Below, one piece after another: positions 45,590 to 55,800 of a stretch of 64,000 bases of DNA. Every line of letters starts with the position of its first letter. The first letter of the stretch is position 1. Source of the DNA: G963422595 sp963422595 (GTDB taxonomy: Bacteria; Pseudomonadota; Gammaproteobacteria; UBA4575); contig OY730298.1 of NCBI GenBank assembly GCA_963422595.1, forward strand, positions 1,488,001-1,552,000. The letters are read 5' to 3'. Below the pieces are notes generated by a model. That model was given only the letters and a program-made list of their open reading frames with translations, did not search any database and was not told the DNA's origin. The position numbers and the translations under genes were made by a program.

Positions 45590-47761
45590 GGCGCAACCTC
45601 GCCGTCGCCCGACTGTTCGGTGAGGTTGAAGTTGCCTTCCCAGACTCGTCCCCCGCCGGTGTACTGCCCGGTGCGGATGGTGGCGATGGGGTATTTCGGC
45701 AGATGCCGGACGGCGAAGCAGGTTCCCCCGACTTCCCGGCCGATGCTTCGAAATCTGAAATCGAGATTGTCGAATTGGAACTGCCTGCGGCGCTCGGGCA
45801 GGTCGTTGCGGTGCATCGGGAACACATGCACGAAGAAGGGCGCCTCGACATCTGTCGGATAGCGGCACGACTGCTTTTCGTAGACGAGCGATTTCCCGGT
45901 GAAATAGACGTCGAAGTTCGAGCGGATCACCGGTTCGAGTCCGGGCGGGCGCAGCACTGGCATATATTCCTTTCGCATACGCAGGTCGCGGTCGCCAAAA
46001 CGCTCGAGCACCCACTGTTTGTCCGGGGAGTTGAAGGGCATCCACAAATCAGCCCCGACCTTCACGGCGTAGCGCGCGCTGGCGAGTGCTGCAGATGCAC
46101 TGGACTCGGAAGGACGTATGGTGAAGTTGACTCCGCGCTCTTCGATATATCCAGGCGGTGGCCAACGATCATGGGCGATGACACGTTCGTGATTGGGTCT
46201 GGTGACCGGGTTGCGGGCCACCGTGGCATCGGTCAGGCCAAATCTGTCGATCACTTTCAGGTCCGGGAGATAATAGAAGCGGATGCCGATAACACCGTCA
46301 AACATCAGCGCGTCATCGGGGATCACGTCTCGCTGCATGTTCTCGTAAGGTTTCCAGTTTCGTAGTTGGTTGCGGGCGAACTCGCGGTGCTTCGCGAAGG
46401 GCGAAGCGACGAGCTGTGGGGCAGCGAGGCGCCGCAGGTCGTTGGAGATGGCGACCAGCATCGGCATTGCGGGCGCGGCAAGCAGCCACCCGGCATTGTC
46501 GTGGTCGAGTTCTATGATGCGTTCGCGGATCGCGGCACCTACGAACAGCAACGTGCCCTGGATGGCGCTGGTGTAGAACAGCACCGGCACGAAGAGAACG
46601 ACCGCGAAGGTTCGCGTGCCCATCCAGCCCGGTGCGGGAGGCCGCCAACGCCAGGCGGCAAGGCGCGAACCGAGACGGACGATGCCCAGAGCGGCGGGGA
46701 CGGCCAACAACGGCCAGTAGAAATCTAACGGGCGGTACTCAAAGTGGTCGCCGCCGACCCGCATAACATAGATCATGTGGACGCCGACCAGGAGCAGTAC
46801 CAGTGCGAACGTTCCGTCGCGGCGCGAGCGCCAGCGATGCCGCATGGCGACGGCGGACAGGGGGAGCAGCAGGTACAGGCCGGTCTCCAGCGCCGCTGCC
46901 CACAGGTAGCGGAACCCGGACTCGTACCAGGGCCGCACGTGCTTGGCATAATAGGTGTTGGGCAGCCACTCGCCGTAGTAGCCATAGCGGAACAGGTAGT
47001 GGGCGGCCACCAGCGCCACGAAGGGCACTGCCAGCCACGCCAGGCGTCGCCAGTCCGGCCAGAGGCGTCCGGCGTCCGCCATCAACTGAACGGCGAACCA
47101 GCCGATGCACAGGGCACCGATCAACAGCCCTTCGGGCCGGGTGTAGGCAACCAATGCCAAACTCAATGACGCCGCTAACAATCCCCAGCAACGGTGACAA
47201 TAGAGGCTCAGGAAAACCACGGCCAGGACGGTGAAGAAGGTGAACTGCCGCGTCTCCAGCCCGCCGCCCGAGGTCCACACCGCGAAGGTGGCGCTGGAGC
47301 ACAGCAAACCGAGGGCCATCCATGCCGTCAGCCACCGATGGCGTACCACCGGCAGGCGCATGACCCACCACAGCATCGCCGCGATAGTCCCGACGGTGCA
47401 GACAACCGACAACCACGGCGCCGCCTGTTCCGGCGGGATGCCCAATAGTCTCCATATCGCCGCCAACTCCAGTACCCACAGGAAGTTGGTGTAGCCCTCA
47501 ACGTACTCGCCGGGATTGAAGACCAGGCCGTGGCCTTCCAGCAGGTTACGAACGTAGCGGAAGCTGATGAAGGCGTCATCGCACAGGAACCATGCGACAG
47601 CGGCGAGCCATCCAAGCAAAACCAGCCATGGCAGGCAAAGTGAGATCAGGAATACGGGCGACCTTTGCAGCCCGGCCGACCACTCCGTCATCATGTTATC
47701 AATGCGACGCATCACGGTAATATTCGCCCTGCCAAATTCGTCCACTGCCCGTGTACTGCCC
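45524..47761. repeat. 2.24-kb duplicated block, copy A
   Basis: Matches 60444-62693 almost base for base. It spans the first 66 bases of the SDR gene, the whole glycosyltransferase and the last 60 or so bases of the preceding giant gene. At the left edge the copies part at A 45523 (G) versus B 60443 (A), at the right edge after A 47761. Copy B is 12 bp longer by in-frame indels. No differences were noticed by eye from 45524 to about 46260 or from about 47090 to 47761. Scattered changes lie between. Confidence 0.9.
45586..47712 (-). CDS. GT-C glycosyltransferase, AftB-like, copy A
   Basis: A 708-residue membrane protein from ATG 47712, which overlaps the stop of the upstream giant gene by 14 bp; ATGs at 47694 and 47691 are alternatives. 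A first helix (about 18-42) leads to the catalytic-type loop CDDAFISFRYVRNLLEGHG near 44-62. FNPGEYVEGYTNFLWVLEL follows, a pattern shared with mycobacterial terminal arabinofuranosyltransferase AftB and other polyprenyl-phosphate-sugar GT-C enzymes. About ten helices run to residue 420. The rest is periplasmic, ending (about 585-700) in one copy of the 114-residue domain that is tandemly repeated in the giant proteins: VIRSNFDVYF, LVYEKQSC, APFFVHVFP, FDNLDFRF, IATIRTGQYTGGGRVWEG. Real acceptor and donor are unknown. Confidence 0.82.
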   Translation of the reverse strand: MRRIDNMMTEWSAGLQRSPVFLISLCLPWLVLLGWLAAVAWFLCDDAFISFRYVRNLLEGHGLVFNPGEYVEGYTNFLWVLELAAIWRLLGIPPEQAAPWLSVVCTVGTIAAMLWWVMRLPVVRHRWLTAWMALGLLCSSATFAVWTSGGGLETRQFTFFTVLAVVFLSLYCHRCWGLLAASLSLALVAYTRPEGLLIGALCIGWFAVQLMADAGRLWPDWRRLAWLAVPFVALVAAHYLFRYGYYGEWLPNTYYAKHVRPWYESGFRYLWAAALETGLYLLLPLSAVAMRHRWRSRRDGTFALVLLLVGVHMIYVMRVGGDHFEYRPLDFYWPLLAVPAALGIVRLGSRLAAWRWRPPAPGWMGTRTFAVVLFVPVLFYTSAIQGTLLFVGAAIRERIIELDHDNAGWLLAAPAMPMLVAISNDLRRLAAPQLVASPFAKHREFARNQLRNWKPYENMQRDVIPDDALMFDGVIGIRFYYLPDLKVIDRFGLTDATVARNPVTRPNHERVIAHDRWPPPGYIEERGVNFTIRPSESSASAALASARYAVKVGADLWMPFNSPDKQWVLERFGDRDLRMRKEYMPVLRPPGLEPVIRSNFDVYFTGKSLVYEKQSCRYPTDVEAPFFVHVFPMHRNDLPERRRQFQFDNLDFRFRSIGREVGGTCFAVRHLPKYPIATIRTGQYTGGGRVWEGNFNLTEQSGDGEVAP

Positions 47762-50700
47762 GGTGCGAATACCGGCAATGGCGTAGTCCAGCGCATCGCG
47801 CACCGCCACGCACTTGCCGTCAAAGATGATGCCCTGGTCGTCGAAGTCAAAATCCAGGTTGTCGGTGCCGCCATACAGCCAGCGCCGCAGCCGATCAGCC
47901 GGCGTGACGTGTAGAAAGAAAGGCAACTCGGTGTCCGCCGCCACGCACTGTTCCTTGACGTAGTACAGGCGACCCTGATGCCGATACAGGTCCCACTCCG
48001 AACGCATCAGCGCCTCCCCAGCCACTACCGCCGCATATTCCGCCGCACGCACAACCGGCGGATGACGACCACTCCATGCTTGCCCGGTAGCCGTGTACTG
48101 CCCGGTGTGAATACCGGCAATGGCGTAGTCCGGCGCATCGTGCACCGCCACGCACTTGCCGTCAAAGATGATGCCCTGGTCGTCGAAGTCAAAATCCAGG
48201 TTGTCGGTGCCACCATACAGCCAGCGCCGCAGCCGATCAGCCGGCGTGACGTGTAGAAAGAAAGGCGACTCGGTGTCCGCCGCCTGACACTGTTCCTTGA
48301 CGTAGTACAGGCGGCCTTGATGCCGATACAGGTCCCACTCCGAACGCATCAGCGCCTCCCCAGCCACTACCGCCGCATATTCCGCCGCACGAACGAGACG
48401 ACCACCCCATGTGCGCCCCGCCGCCGTGTACTGCCCGGTGCGAATACCGGCAATGGCGTAGTCCGGCGCATCGCGCACCGCCATGCACTTGCCGTCAAAG
48501 ATGATGCCCTGGTCGTTGAAGATAAAGTCCAGGTTGTCGTAGCCGTACGGCCAGCGCCATACGGATAAATCAAACCGGCGTGCCGGTATGAGGTGCAGAA
48601 AGAAAGGTGACTCGGTGTCCGCCGCCACGCACTGTTCCTTGACGTAGTACAGGCGGCCCTGATGCCGATACAGGTCCCACTCCGAACGCATCAGCGCCTC
48701 CCCAGCCACTACCGCCGCATATTCCGCCGCACGAACAACCGGCGGATGGCGACTATCCCATGCGCGCCCGGTAGCCGTGTACTGCCCGGTGCGAATACCG
48801 GCAATGGCGTAGTCCGGTGCATCGTGCACCGCCACGCACTTGCCGTCAAAGACGCTACCCTGGTCGTTGAAGTCAAAATCCAGGTTGTCGGTGCCACCAT
48901 ACAGCCAGCGCCGCAGCCGGTCAGCCGGCGTGACGTGTAGAAAGAAAGGCGACTCGGTGTCCGCCGCCACGCACTGTTCCTTGACGTAGTACAGGCGGCC
49001 TTCATGCCGATACAGGTCCCACTCCGAACGGATCAGCGCCTCCCCAGCCACTACCGCCGCATATTCCGCCGCACGAACAACCGGCGGATGACGACCACTC
49101 CATGCTTGCCCGGTAGCCGTGTACTGCCCGGTGTGAATACCGGCGATGGCGTAGTCCGGCGCATCGCGCACCGCCACGCACTTGCCGTCAAAGATGATGC
49201 CCTGGTCGTCGAAGTCAAAATCCAGGTTGTCGGTGCCGCCATACAGCCAGCGCCGCAGCCGATCAGCCGGCGTGACGTGTAGAAAGAAAGGCAACTCGGT
49301 GTCCGCCGCCACGCACTGTTCCTTGACGTAGTACAGGCGACCCTGATGCCGATACAGGTCCCACTCCGAACGCATCAGCGCCTCCCCAGCCACTACCGCC
49401 GCATATTCCGCCGCACGAACGAGACGACCACCCCATGTGCGCCCGGTAGCCGTGTACTGCCCGGTGCGAATACCGGCAATGGCGTAGTCCGGCGCATCGC
49501 GCACCGCCATGCACTTGCCGTCAAAGATGATGCCCTGGTCGTTGAAGATAAAGTCCAGGTTGTCGTAGCCGTACGGCCAGCGCCACACGGATAAATCAAA
49601 CCGGCGTGCCGGTATGAGGTGCAGAAAGAAAGGTGACTCGGTGTCCGCCGCCACGCACTGTTCCTTGACGTAGTACAGGCGGCCTTCATGCCGATACAGG
49701 TCCCACTCCGAACGCATCAGCGCCTCCCCAGCCACTACCGCCGCATATTCCGCCGCACGAACAACCGGCGGATGGCGACTATCCCATGCGCGCCCGGTAG
49801 CCGTGTACTGCCCGGTGCGAATACCGGCGATGGCGTAGTCCGGCGCATCGTGCACCGCCACGCACTTGCCGTCAAAGATGATGCCCTGGTCGTCGAAGTC
49901 AAAATCCAGGTTGTCGGTGCCACCATACAGCCAGCGCCGCAGCCGATCAGCCGGCGTGACGTGTAGAAAGAAAGGCGACTCGGTGTCCGCCGCCTCGCAC
50001 TGTTCCTTGACGTAGTACAGGCGACCCTGATGCCGATACAGGTCCCACTCCGAACGCATCAGCGCCTCCCCAGCCACTACCGCCGCATATTCCGCCGCAC
50101 GAACGAGACGACCACCCCATGTGCGCCCGGTAGCCGTGTACTGCCCGGTGCGAATACCGGCAATGGCGTAGTCCGGCGCATCGCGCACCGCCATGCACTT
50201 GCCGTCAAAGATGATGCCCTGGTCGTTGAAGATAAAGTCCAGGTTGTCGTAGCCGTACGGCCAGCGCCACACGGATAAATCAAACCGGCGTGCCGGTATG
50301 AGGTGCAGAAAGAAAGGTGACTCGGTGTCCGCCGCCACGCACTGTTCCTTGACGTAGTACAGGCGGCCTTCATGCCGATACAGGTCCCACTCCGAACGCA
50401 TCAGCGCCTCCCCAGCCACTACCGCCGCATATTCCGCCGCACGAACAACCGGCGGATGGCGACTATCCCATGCGCGCCCGGTAGCCGTGTACTGCCCGGT
50501 GCGAATACCAGCAATGGCGTAGTCCGGTGCATCGCGCACCGCCACGCACTTGCCGTCAAAGATGATGCCCTGGTCGTTGAAGTCAAAATCCAGGTTGTCG
50601 GTGCCGCCATACAGCCAGCGCCGCAGCCGGTCAGCCGGCGTGACGCGCAGAAAGAAAGGCGACTCGGTGTCCGCCGCCTCGCACTGTTCCTTGACGTAGA

Positions 50701-52723
50701 GGAGACTGTCGTTGATAAGATACACGTCATAATTCGAGCGGATGACCGGTTGGCGATCCTTGATCAGCTCCGCCAGATAATCGCTCGCTGTCATTGGCTG
50801 AAGCCGCATCAAAGCATCTGAGTTTTGGGGTAGCACGGCAGCAGCTACGCATAACCCGGTTTGCGTAATCCTCCATCGCCCCAAAGGACCGATAAACGCC
50901 TTGCCTTCCGATCCATTCCAGGACCACACGATCTCCTCGTCCAATGGACATTTCCTGGCAAACGCCTGCACCGTCCGGCCGTTCACAATAAGCCCGGCAT
51001 CACCCGACCGGTAGTCGAAGTGAGGTTCCATTTTTTCCCAAAACCAGGCAGCAGCGTTAAAATTGCCCAGTGGCGCGGCAGACCAGATGCGGAACGACTT
51101 CTTTCCCATGTGTTGATACTCAAATGATGTACTTTCATACATTGCAGCATCAATTTTTTTATCGATATATAACGGGTTGGCGAAGTGCGTGATGCCAAGC
51201 TGCGGCAGCAGCGGATCGGCGTCTTCGTGTCTGCTTATATAGAGCCATCCTGTTTCCCAGCCTGCGTCACGGTATCCGTGCAGATATTCGTACGAGTTGA
51301 CCAGACCATCAAGATTCACCACCGGAAAGCGCGAGAAGTAACCAATGACGCCGGCATCCCACGATCCGACTACGCTGCCTTCGGGAAGAGTGCGGTTCAT
51401 GACCTGCACACCCTTATAGGAGGTTAATCTCTCTTCCGTCCTGTTACTTTGGATGGCACTATCTATATGCTGGAACGGATAAATGAAGTCTGTCCTGATG
51501 AACAGGATGACTATGCCGACGCCGATGATCCCCCGGCTCAGGAGCATGGCAACGCGACGCGATTTTGGAGTGACAAAGCGAAGTACCAGACGGACTGCTA
51601 CGTAACATCCAACAGGAATGAACAGCGCCAGCGTCAGATATGCCGGAACGAAATACCAACTGTAGCCCGCGAAGGCAGGATGCACGACAAGTACGGCCTG
51701 CGCGAACTTGGCCAGATGGCCCGCCGCTACGCCGAACACACCCACCAGAAAAACCAATAGCAGCCAGTCGTCCCGCCTGCGTGCACGGCGGACAAGCCAC
51801 CAAAGCAGCGGGAGGAAGGTGCAGGACGCCAGGATAACCGCCAGCGCGCCGCCGCTGAACACCGGGATTTCCATGATGTTCAGAAGGTTCCGCGGCAGGC
51901 TGTAGCCGCCTTCACGTTCCCACCAGACTTGCGACCAGAGGTGTTTGGTCACGCCGCTTACCGGCAGGATGCCGCCGAAAACAAGCCAGTTGTAGGCGAA
52001 ATAGACCAGGATGCCAGCGAGAGCACCGAGCAATGGAATGACGGCATCGGCCGCCAATACGGAACGGACTCGCTCTCTCCAGGATGCACCGAACGACCGC
52101 TCCCGCCAGGACCATTCGATAACGTACAGCGCACCGGTGACCGCCAGGGATATGGCGATGTACTCCAGACGTACCCACGGCAGGGCGAAGGCGAGCGTGG
52201 CCAGCACCCAGCGCCAGCGTACCGGATTGCGCGCGTACAGGCACAGGGCCAGAAATAATAAGCCCAGCATGAATATCCCCGCGGATGCCTCCATCCCCAT
52301 CCAGGTGCCTTGACTTTGATGTAATACCGGCAACGCGGCGAACAGCAGCACCCAAGGCAGGCGCGCCAACCGTGCCGCTACGACGATGCAGACAACACCA
52401 CCGGCGATCAGCATGATCTCGAAGGCCTTGATGGCGAACAGCGCCGCTTCCTTGTCGAACACCCAGTAGAACGGCGTGATAAGCAGCATCCAGATGGGGT
52501 GATAGCCGTTGGTGCGGCTGATGCCACCGTCGAAGGTGGAGAACTTCCCCTCGGCCAGGTTACTGGCGATCTGGAAGTAGTAGAAGGCGTCGTCCGAATT
52601 GACGTCGCGGATCAGATTAACAAGATCGAAACGGGCGAGCAGGTAGCAGACGAACCCGGCCGCGTAGGCCAGGATGCCACCGATGAACAGGATGAACAGC
52701 GCGTTGCGTAGCCGGGCGTGCAT
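47699..52723 (-). CDS. Giant GT-C glycosyltransferase with nine C-terminal domain repeats
   Basis: A protein of about 1674 residues from ATG 52723 (MHARLRNALFILFIGG). The frame also runs in from ATG 52846 through a stub of the SDR gene, so a 41-residue N-terminal extension is possible. Residues 10-460 hold about ten helices. The first outside loop has NSDDAFYYFQIASNLAEGK and FDGGISRTNGYHPIWML, a GT-C pattern with catalytic-type Asp-Asp. A periplasmic domain (460-655) contains RTLPEGSVVGSWDAGVIGYF and FWEKMEPHFDYRSGDAG. From about 659 to the end are nine tandem 114-residue units, each RSEWDLYRHxGRLYYVKEQC, ADTESPFFLHV, DNLDFDFDDQG, FDGKCVAVRDAPDYAIAGI, RTGQYTATGR. No signal peptide or anchoring motif at the C-terminus. 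The donor and acceptor are unknown. Confidence 0.75.
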   Translation of the reverse strand: MHARLRNALFILFIGGILAYAAGFVCYLLARFDLVNLIRDVNSDDAFYYFQIASNLAEGKFSTFDGGISRTNGYHPIWMLLITPFYWVFDKEAALFAIKAFEIMLIAGGVVCIVVAARLARLPWVLLFAALPVLHQSQGTWMGMEASAGIFMLGLLFLALCLYARNPVRWRWVLATLAFALPWVRLEYIAISLAVTGALYVIEWSWRERSFGASWRERVRSVLAADAVIPLLGALAGILVYFAYNWLVFGGILPVSGVTKHLWSQVWWEREGGYSLPRNLLNIMEIPVFSGGALAVILASCTFLPLLWWLVRRARRRDDWLLLVFLVGVFGVAAGHLAKFAQAVLVVHPAFAGYSWYFVPAYLTLALFIPVGCYVAVRLVLRFVTPKSRRVAMLLSRGIIGVGIVILFIRTDFIYPFQHIDSAIQSNRTEERLTSYKGVQVMNRTLPEGSVVGSWDAGVIGYFSRFPVVNLDGLVNSYEYLHGYRDAGWETGWLYISRHEDADPLLPQLGITHFANPLYIDKKIDAAMYESTSFEYQHMGKKSFRIWSAAPLGNFNAAAWFWEKMEPHFDYRSGDAGLIVNGRTVQAFARKCPLDEEIVWSWNGSEGKAFIGPLGRWRITQTGLCVAAAVLPQNSDALMRLQPMTASDYLAELIKDRQPVIRSNYDVYLINDSLLYVKEQCEAADTESPFFLRVTPADRLRRWLYGGTDNLDFDFNDQGIIFDGKCVAVRDAPDYAIAGIRTGQYTATGRAWDSRHPPVVRAAEYAAVVAGEALMRSEWDLYRHEGRLYYVKEQCVAADTESPFFLHLIPARRFDLSVWRWPYGYDNLDFIFNDQGIIFDGKCMAVRDAPDYAIAGIRTGQYTATGRTWGGRLVRAAEYAAVVAGEALMRSEWDLYRHQGRLYYVKEQCEAADTESPFFLHVTPADRLRRWLYGGTDNLDFDFDDQGIIFDGKCVAVHDAPDYAIAGIRTGQYTATGRAWDSRHPPVVRAAEYAAVVAGEALMRSEWDLYRHEGRLYYVKEQCVAADTESPFFLHLIPARRFDLSVWRWPYGYDNLDFIFNDQGIIFDGKCMAVRDAPDYAIAGIRTGQYTATGRTWGGRLVRAAEYAAVVAGEALMRSEWDLYRHQGRLYYVKEQCVAADTELPFFLHVTPADRLRRWLYGGTDNLDFDFDDQGIIFDGKCVAVRDAPDYAIAGIHTGQYTATGQAWSGRHPPVVRAAEYAAVVAGEALIRSEWDLYRHEGRLYYVKEQCVAADTESPFFLHVTPADRLRRWLYGGTDNLDFDFNDQGSVFDGKCVAVHDAPDYAIAGIRTGQYTATGRAWDSRHPPVVRAAEYAAVVAGEALMRSEWDLYRHQGRLYYVKEQCVAADTESPFFLHLIPARRFDLSVWRWPYGYDNLDFIFNDQGIIFDGKCMAVRDAPDYAIAGIRTGQYTAAGRTWGGRLVRAAEYAAVVAGEALMRSEWDLYRHQGRLYYVKEQCQAADTESPFFLHVTPADRLRRWLYGGTDNLDFDFDDQGIIFDGKCVAVHDAPDYAIAGIHTGQYTATGQAWSGRHPPVVRAAEYAAVVAGEALMRSEWDLYRHQGRLYYVKEQCVAADTELPFFLHVTPADRLRRWLYGGTDNLDFDFDDQGIIFDGKCVAVRDALDYAIAGIRTGQYTGSGRIWQGEYYRDASH
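47715..50748 (-). repeat. Nine-unit 342-bp tandem repeat array (114-residue domain)
   Basis: Each unit is 342 bp and in frame. Two kinds alternate. Type A has HVTPADRLRRWLYGGTDNLDF and later SRHPPVVRAAEY. Type B has IPARRFDLSVWRWPYGYDNLDF and WGGRLVRAAEY. Order from the N-terminal side is A B A B A A B A A. Type B gains one codon in the first region set against type A after other changes, and loses codons in the second, so both keep the 114-codon period. Copies are often identical over hundreds of bases. Outer units at each end are the most diverged (SNYDVYL at the first, ALDYAIAGI..GSGRIWQGEY at the last). Confidence 0.93.
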
Positions 52724-52846
52724 AGTCAAATCCGGACGGCGAGCGGCAAACGCATGCCATCGCCTGCACGTCAGCAGGCGCATGATGGTGCGCCCAATAT
52801 CCGAGGTGGTGCCGGATCCCAGCACTGTTTTTCCTTCGCCGGTCAT
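52724..52846 (-). pseudogene. Truncated N-terminus of a DprE2-like SDR gene
   Basis: From ATG 52846, overlapping the stop of the next giant gene as ATGA just like the intact SDR at 45589, the frame reads MTGEGKTVLGSGTTSDIGRT, then IMRLLTC and AARRPDLT. It then runs straight into MHARLRN of the giant glycosyltransferase. The intact SDR begins MTDRCETALVLGATSDIGRAIARQL. So about 40 codons of an SDR paralogue remain, fused in frame to the start of the next gene. It may now act as an N-terminal extension or only as a coupled leader. Confidence 0.7.
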
Positions 52847-55800
52847 TGCGAGCTTTCCTCGTCGCCCGCCAGCGCCGCAAAGTCGAAGCTGCCTTCCCAT
52901 GTGCGCCCGGTCGCCATGTACTGCCCGGTGCGAATACCGGCAATGGCGTAGTCCGGCGCATCGCGCACCGCCATGCACTTGCCGTCAAAGATGATGCCCT
53001 GGTCGTTGAAGATAAAGTCCAGGTTGTCGTAGCCGTACGGCCAGCGCCACACGGATAAATCAAACCGGCGTGCCGGTATGATGTGCAAAAAGAAAGGCGA
53101 CTCGGTGTCCGCCGCCACGCACTGTTCCTTGACGTAGTACAGGCGGCCCTGATGCCGATACAGGTCCCACTCCGAACGCATCAGCGCCTCCCCAGCCACT
53201 ACCGCCGCATATTCCGCCGCACGCACAACCGGCGGATGACGACCACCCCATGCGCGCCCGGTAGCCGTGTACTGCCCGGTGCGAATACCGGCAATGGCGT
53301 AGTCCGGCACATCGCGCACCGCCACGCACGTGCCGTCAAAGACGCTACCCCGATCGTCGAAGTCAAAATCCAGGTTGTCGGTGCCGCCATACAGCCAGCG
53401 CCGCAGCCGATCAGCCGGCGTGACGTGTAGAAAGAAAGGCGACTCGGTGTCCGCCGCCACGCACTGTTCCTTGACGTAGTACAGGCGGCCCTGATGCCGA
53501 TACAGGTCCCACTCCGAACGCATCAGCGCCTCCCCAGCCACTACCGCCGCATATTCCGCCGCACGAACAACCGGCGGATGGCGACTATCCCATGCGCGCC
53601 CGGTAGCCGTGTACTGCCCGGTGCGAATACCGGCAATGGCGTAGTCCGGTGCATCGTGCACCGCCACGCACTTGCCGTCAAAGACGCTACCCTGGTCGTT
53701 GAAGTCAAAATCCAGGTTGTCGGTGCCACCATACAGCCAGCGCCGCAGCCGGTCAGCCGGCGTGACGTGCAGAAAGAAAGGCGACTCGGTGTCCGCCGCC
53801 TGACACTGTTCCTTGACGTAGTACAGGCGACCCTGATGCCGATACAGGTCCCACTCCGAACGGATCAGCGCCTCCCCAGCCACTACCGCCGCATATTCCG
53901 CCGCACGAACAACCGGCGGATGACGACCACTCCATGCTTGCCCGGTAGCCGTGTACTGCCCGGTGTGAATACCGGCGATGGCGTAGTCCGGCGCATCGCG
54001 CACCGCCACGCACTTGCCGTCAAAGATGATGCCCTGGTCGTCGAAGTCAAAATCCAGGTTGTCGGTGCCGCCATACAGCCAGCGCCGCAGCCGATCAGCC
54101 GGCGTGACGTGTAGAAAGAAAGGCAACTCGGTGTCCGCCGCCACGCACTGTTCCTTGACGTAGTACAGGCGACCCTGATGCCGATACAGGTCCCACTCCG
54201 AACGCATCAGCGCCTCCCCAGCCACTACCGCCGCATATTCCGCCGCACGCACAACCGGCGGATGACGACCACTCCATGCTTGCCCGGTAGCCGTGTACTG
54301 CCCGGTGTGAATACCGGCAATGGCGTAGTCCGGCGCATCGTGCACCGCCACGCACTTGCCGTCAAAGATGATGCCCTGGTCGTCGAAGTCAAAATCCAGG
54401 TTGTCGGTGCCACCATACAGCCAGCGCCGCAGCCGATCAGCCGGCGTGACGTGTAGAAAGAAAGGCGACTCGGTGTCCGCCGCCTGACACTGTTCCTTGA
54501 CGTAGTACAGGCGGCCTTGATGCCGATACAGGTCCCACTCCGAACGCATCAGCGCCTCCCCAGCCACTACCGCCGCATATTCCGCCGCACGAACGAGACG
54601 ACCACCCCATGTGCGCCCCGCCGCCGTGTACTGCCCGGTGCGAATACCGGCAATGGCGTAGTCCGGCGCATCGCGCACCGCCATGCACTTGCCGTCAAAG
54701 ATGATGCCCTGGTCGTTGAAGATAAAGTCCAGGTTGTCGTAGCCGTACGGCCAGCGCCATACGGATAAATCAAACCGGCGTGCCGGTATGAGGTGCAGAA
54801 AGAAAGGTGACTCGGTGTCCGCCGCCACGCACTGTTCCTTGACGTAGTACAGGCGACCCTGATGCCGATACAGGTCCCACTCCGAACGCATCAGCGCCTC
54901 CCCAGCCACTACCGCCGCATATTCCGCCGCACGAACAACCGGCGGATGGCGACTATCCCATGCGCGCCCGGTAGCCGTGTACTGCCCGGTGCGAATACCA
55001 GCAATGGCGTAGTCCGGTGCATCGCGCACCGCCACGCACTTGCCGTCAAAGACGCTACCCCGATCGTCGAAGTCAAAATCCAGGTTGTCGGTGCCGCCAT
55101 ACAGCCAGCGCCGCAGCCGATCAGCCGGCGTGACGTGCAGAAAGAAAGGCAACTCGGTGTCCGCCGCCTGACACTGTTCCTTGACGTAGTACAGGCGACC
55201 CTGATGCCGATACAGGTCCCACTCCGAACGGATCAGCGCCTCCCCAGCCACTACCGCCGCATATTCCGCCGCACGAACAACCGGCGGATGACGACCACTC
55301 CATGCTTGCCCGGTAGCCGTGTACTGCCCGGTGCGAATACCGGCGATGGCGTAGTCCGGCGCATCGCGCACCGCCACGCACCTGCCGTCAAAGATGATGC
55401 CCTGGTCGTCGAAGTCAAAATCCAGGTTGTCGGTGCCGCCATACAGCCAGCGCCGCAGCCGATCAGCCGGCGTGACGTGTAGAAAGAAAGGCGACTCGGT
55501 GTCCGCCGCCTGACACTGTTCCTTGACGTAGTACAGGCGGCCTTCATGCCGATACAGGTCCCACTCCGAACGCATCAGCGCCTCCCCAGCCACTACCGCC
55601 GCATATTCCGCCGCACGCACAACCGGCGGATGGCGACTATCCCATGCGCGCCCGGTAGCCGTGTACTGCCCGGTGCGAATACCAGCAATGGCGTAGTCCG
55701 GTGCATCGTGCACCGCCACGCACTTGCCGTCAAAGACGCTACCCTGGTCGTCGAAGTCAAAATCCAGGTTGTCGGTGCCACCATACAGCCAGCGCCGCAG

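Noticed and set aside
45590..46045. N-terminal extension of the SDR reading MDALQLPGQTVGARAF
   Set aside because: Shadow frame of the glycosyltransferase gene; the SDR starts at the ATGA overlap (45589), where the Rossmann motif begins.
47713..47874. Longer start for glycosyltransferase copy A
   Set aside because: The extra 54 codons are an out-of-frame reading of the last repeat of the giant gene; copy B lacks them because its upstream DNA differs.
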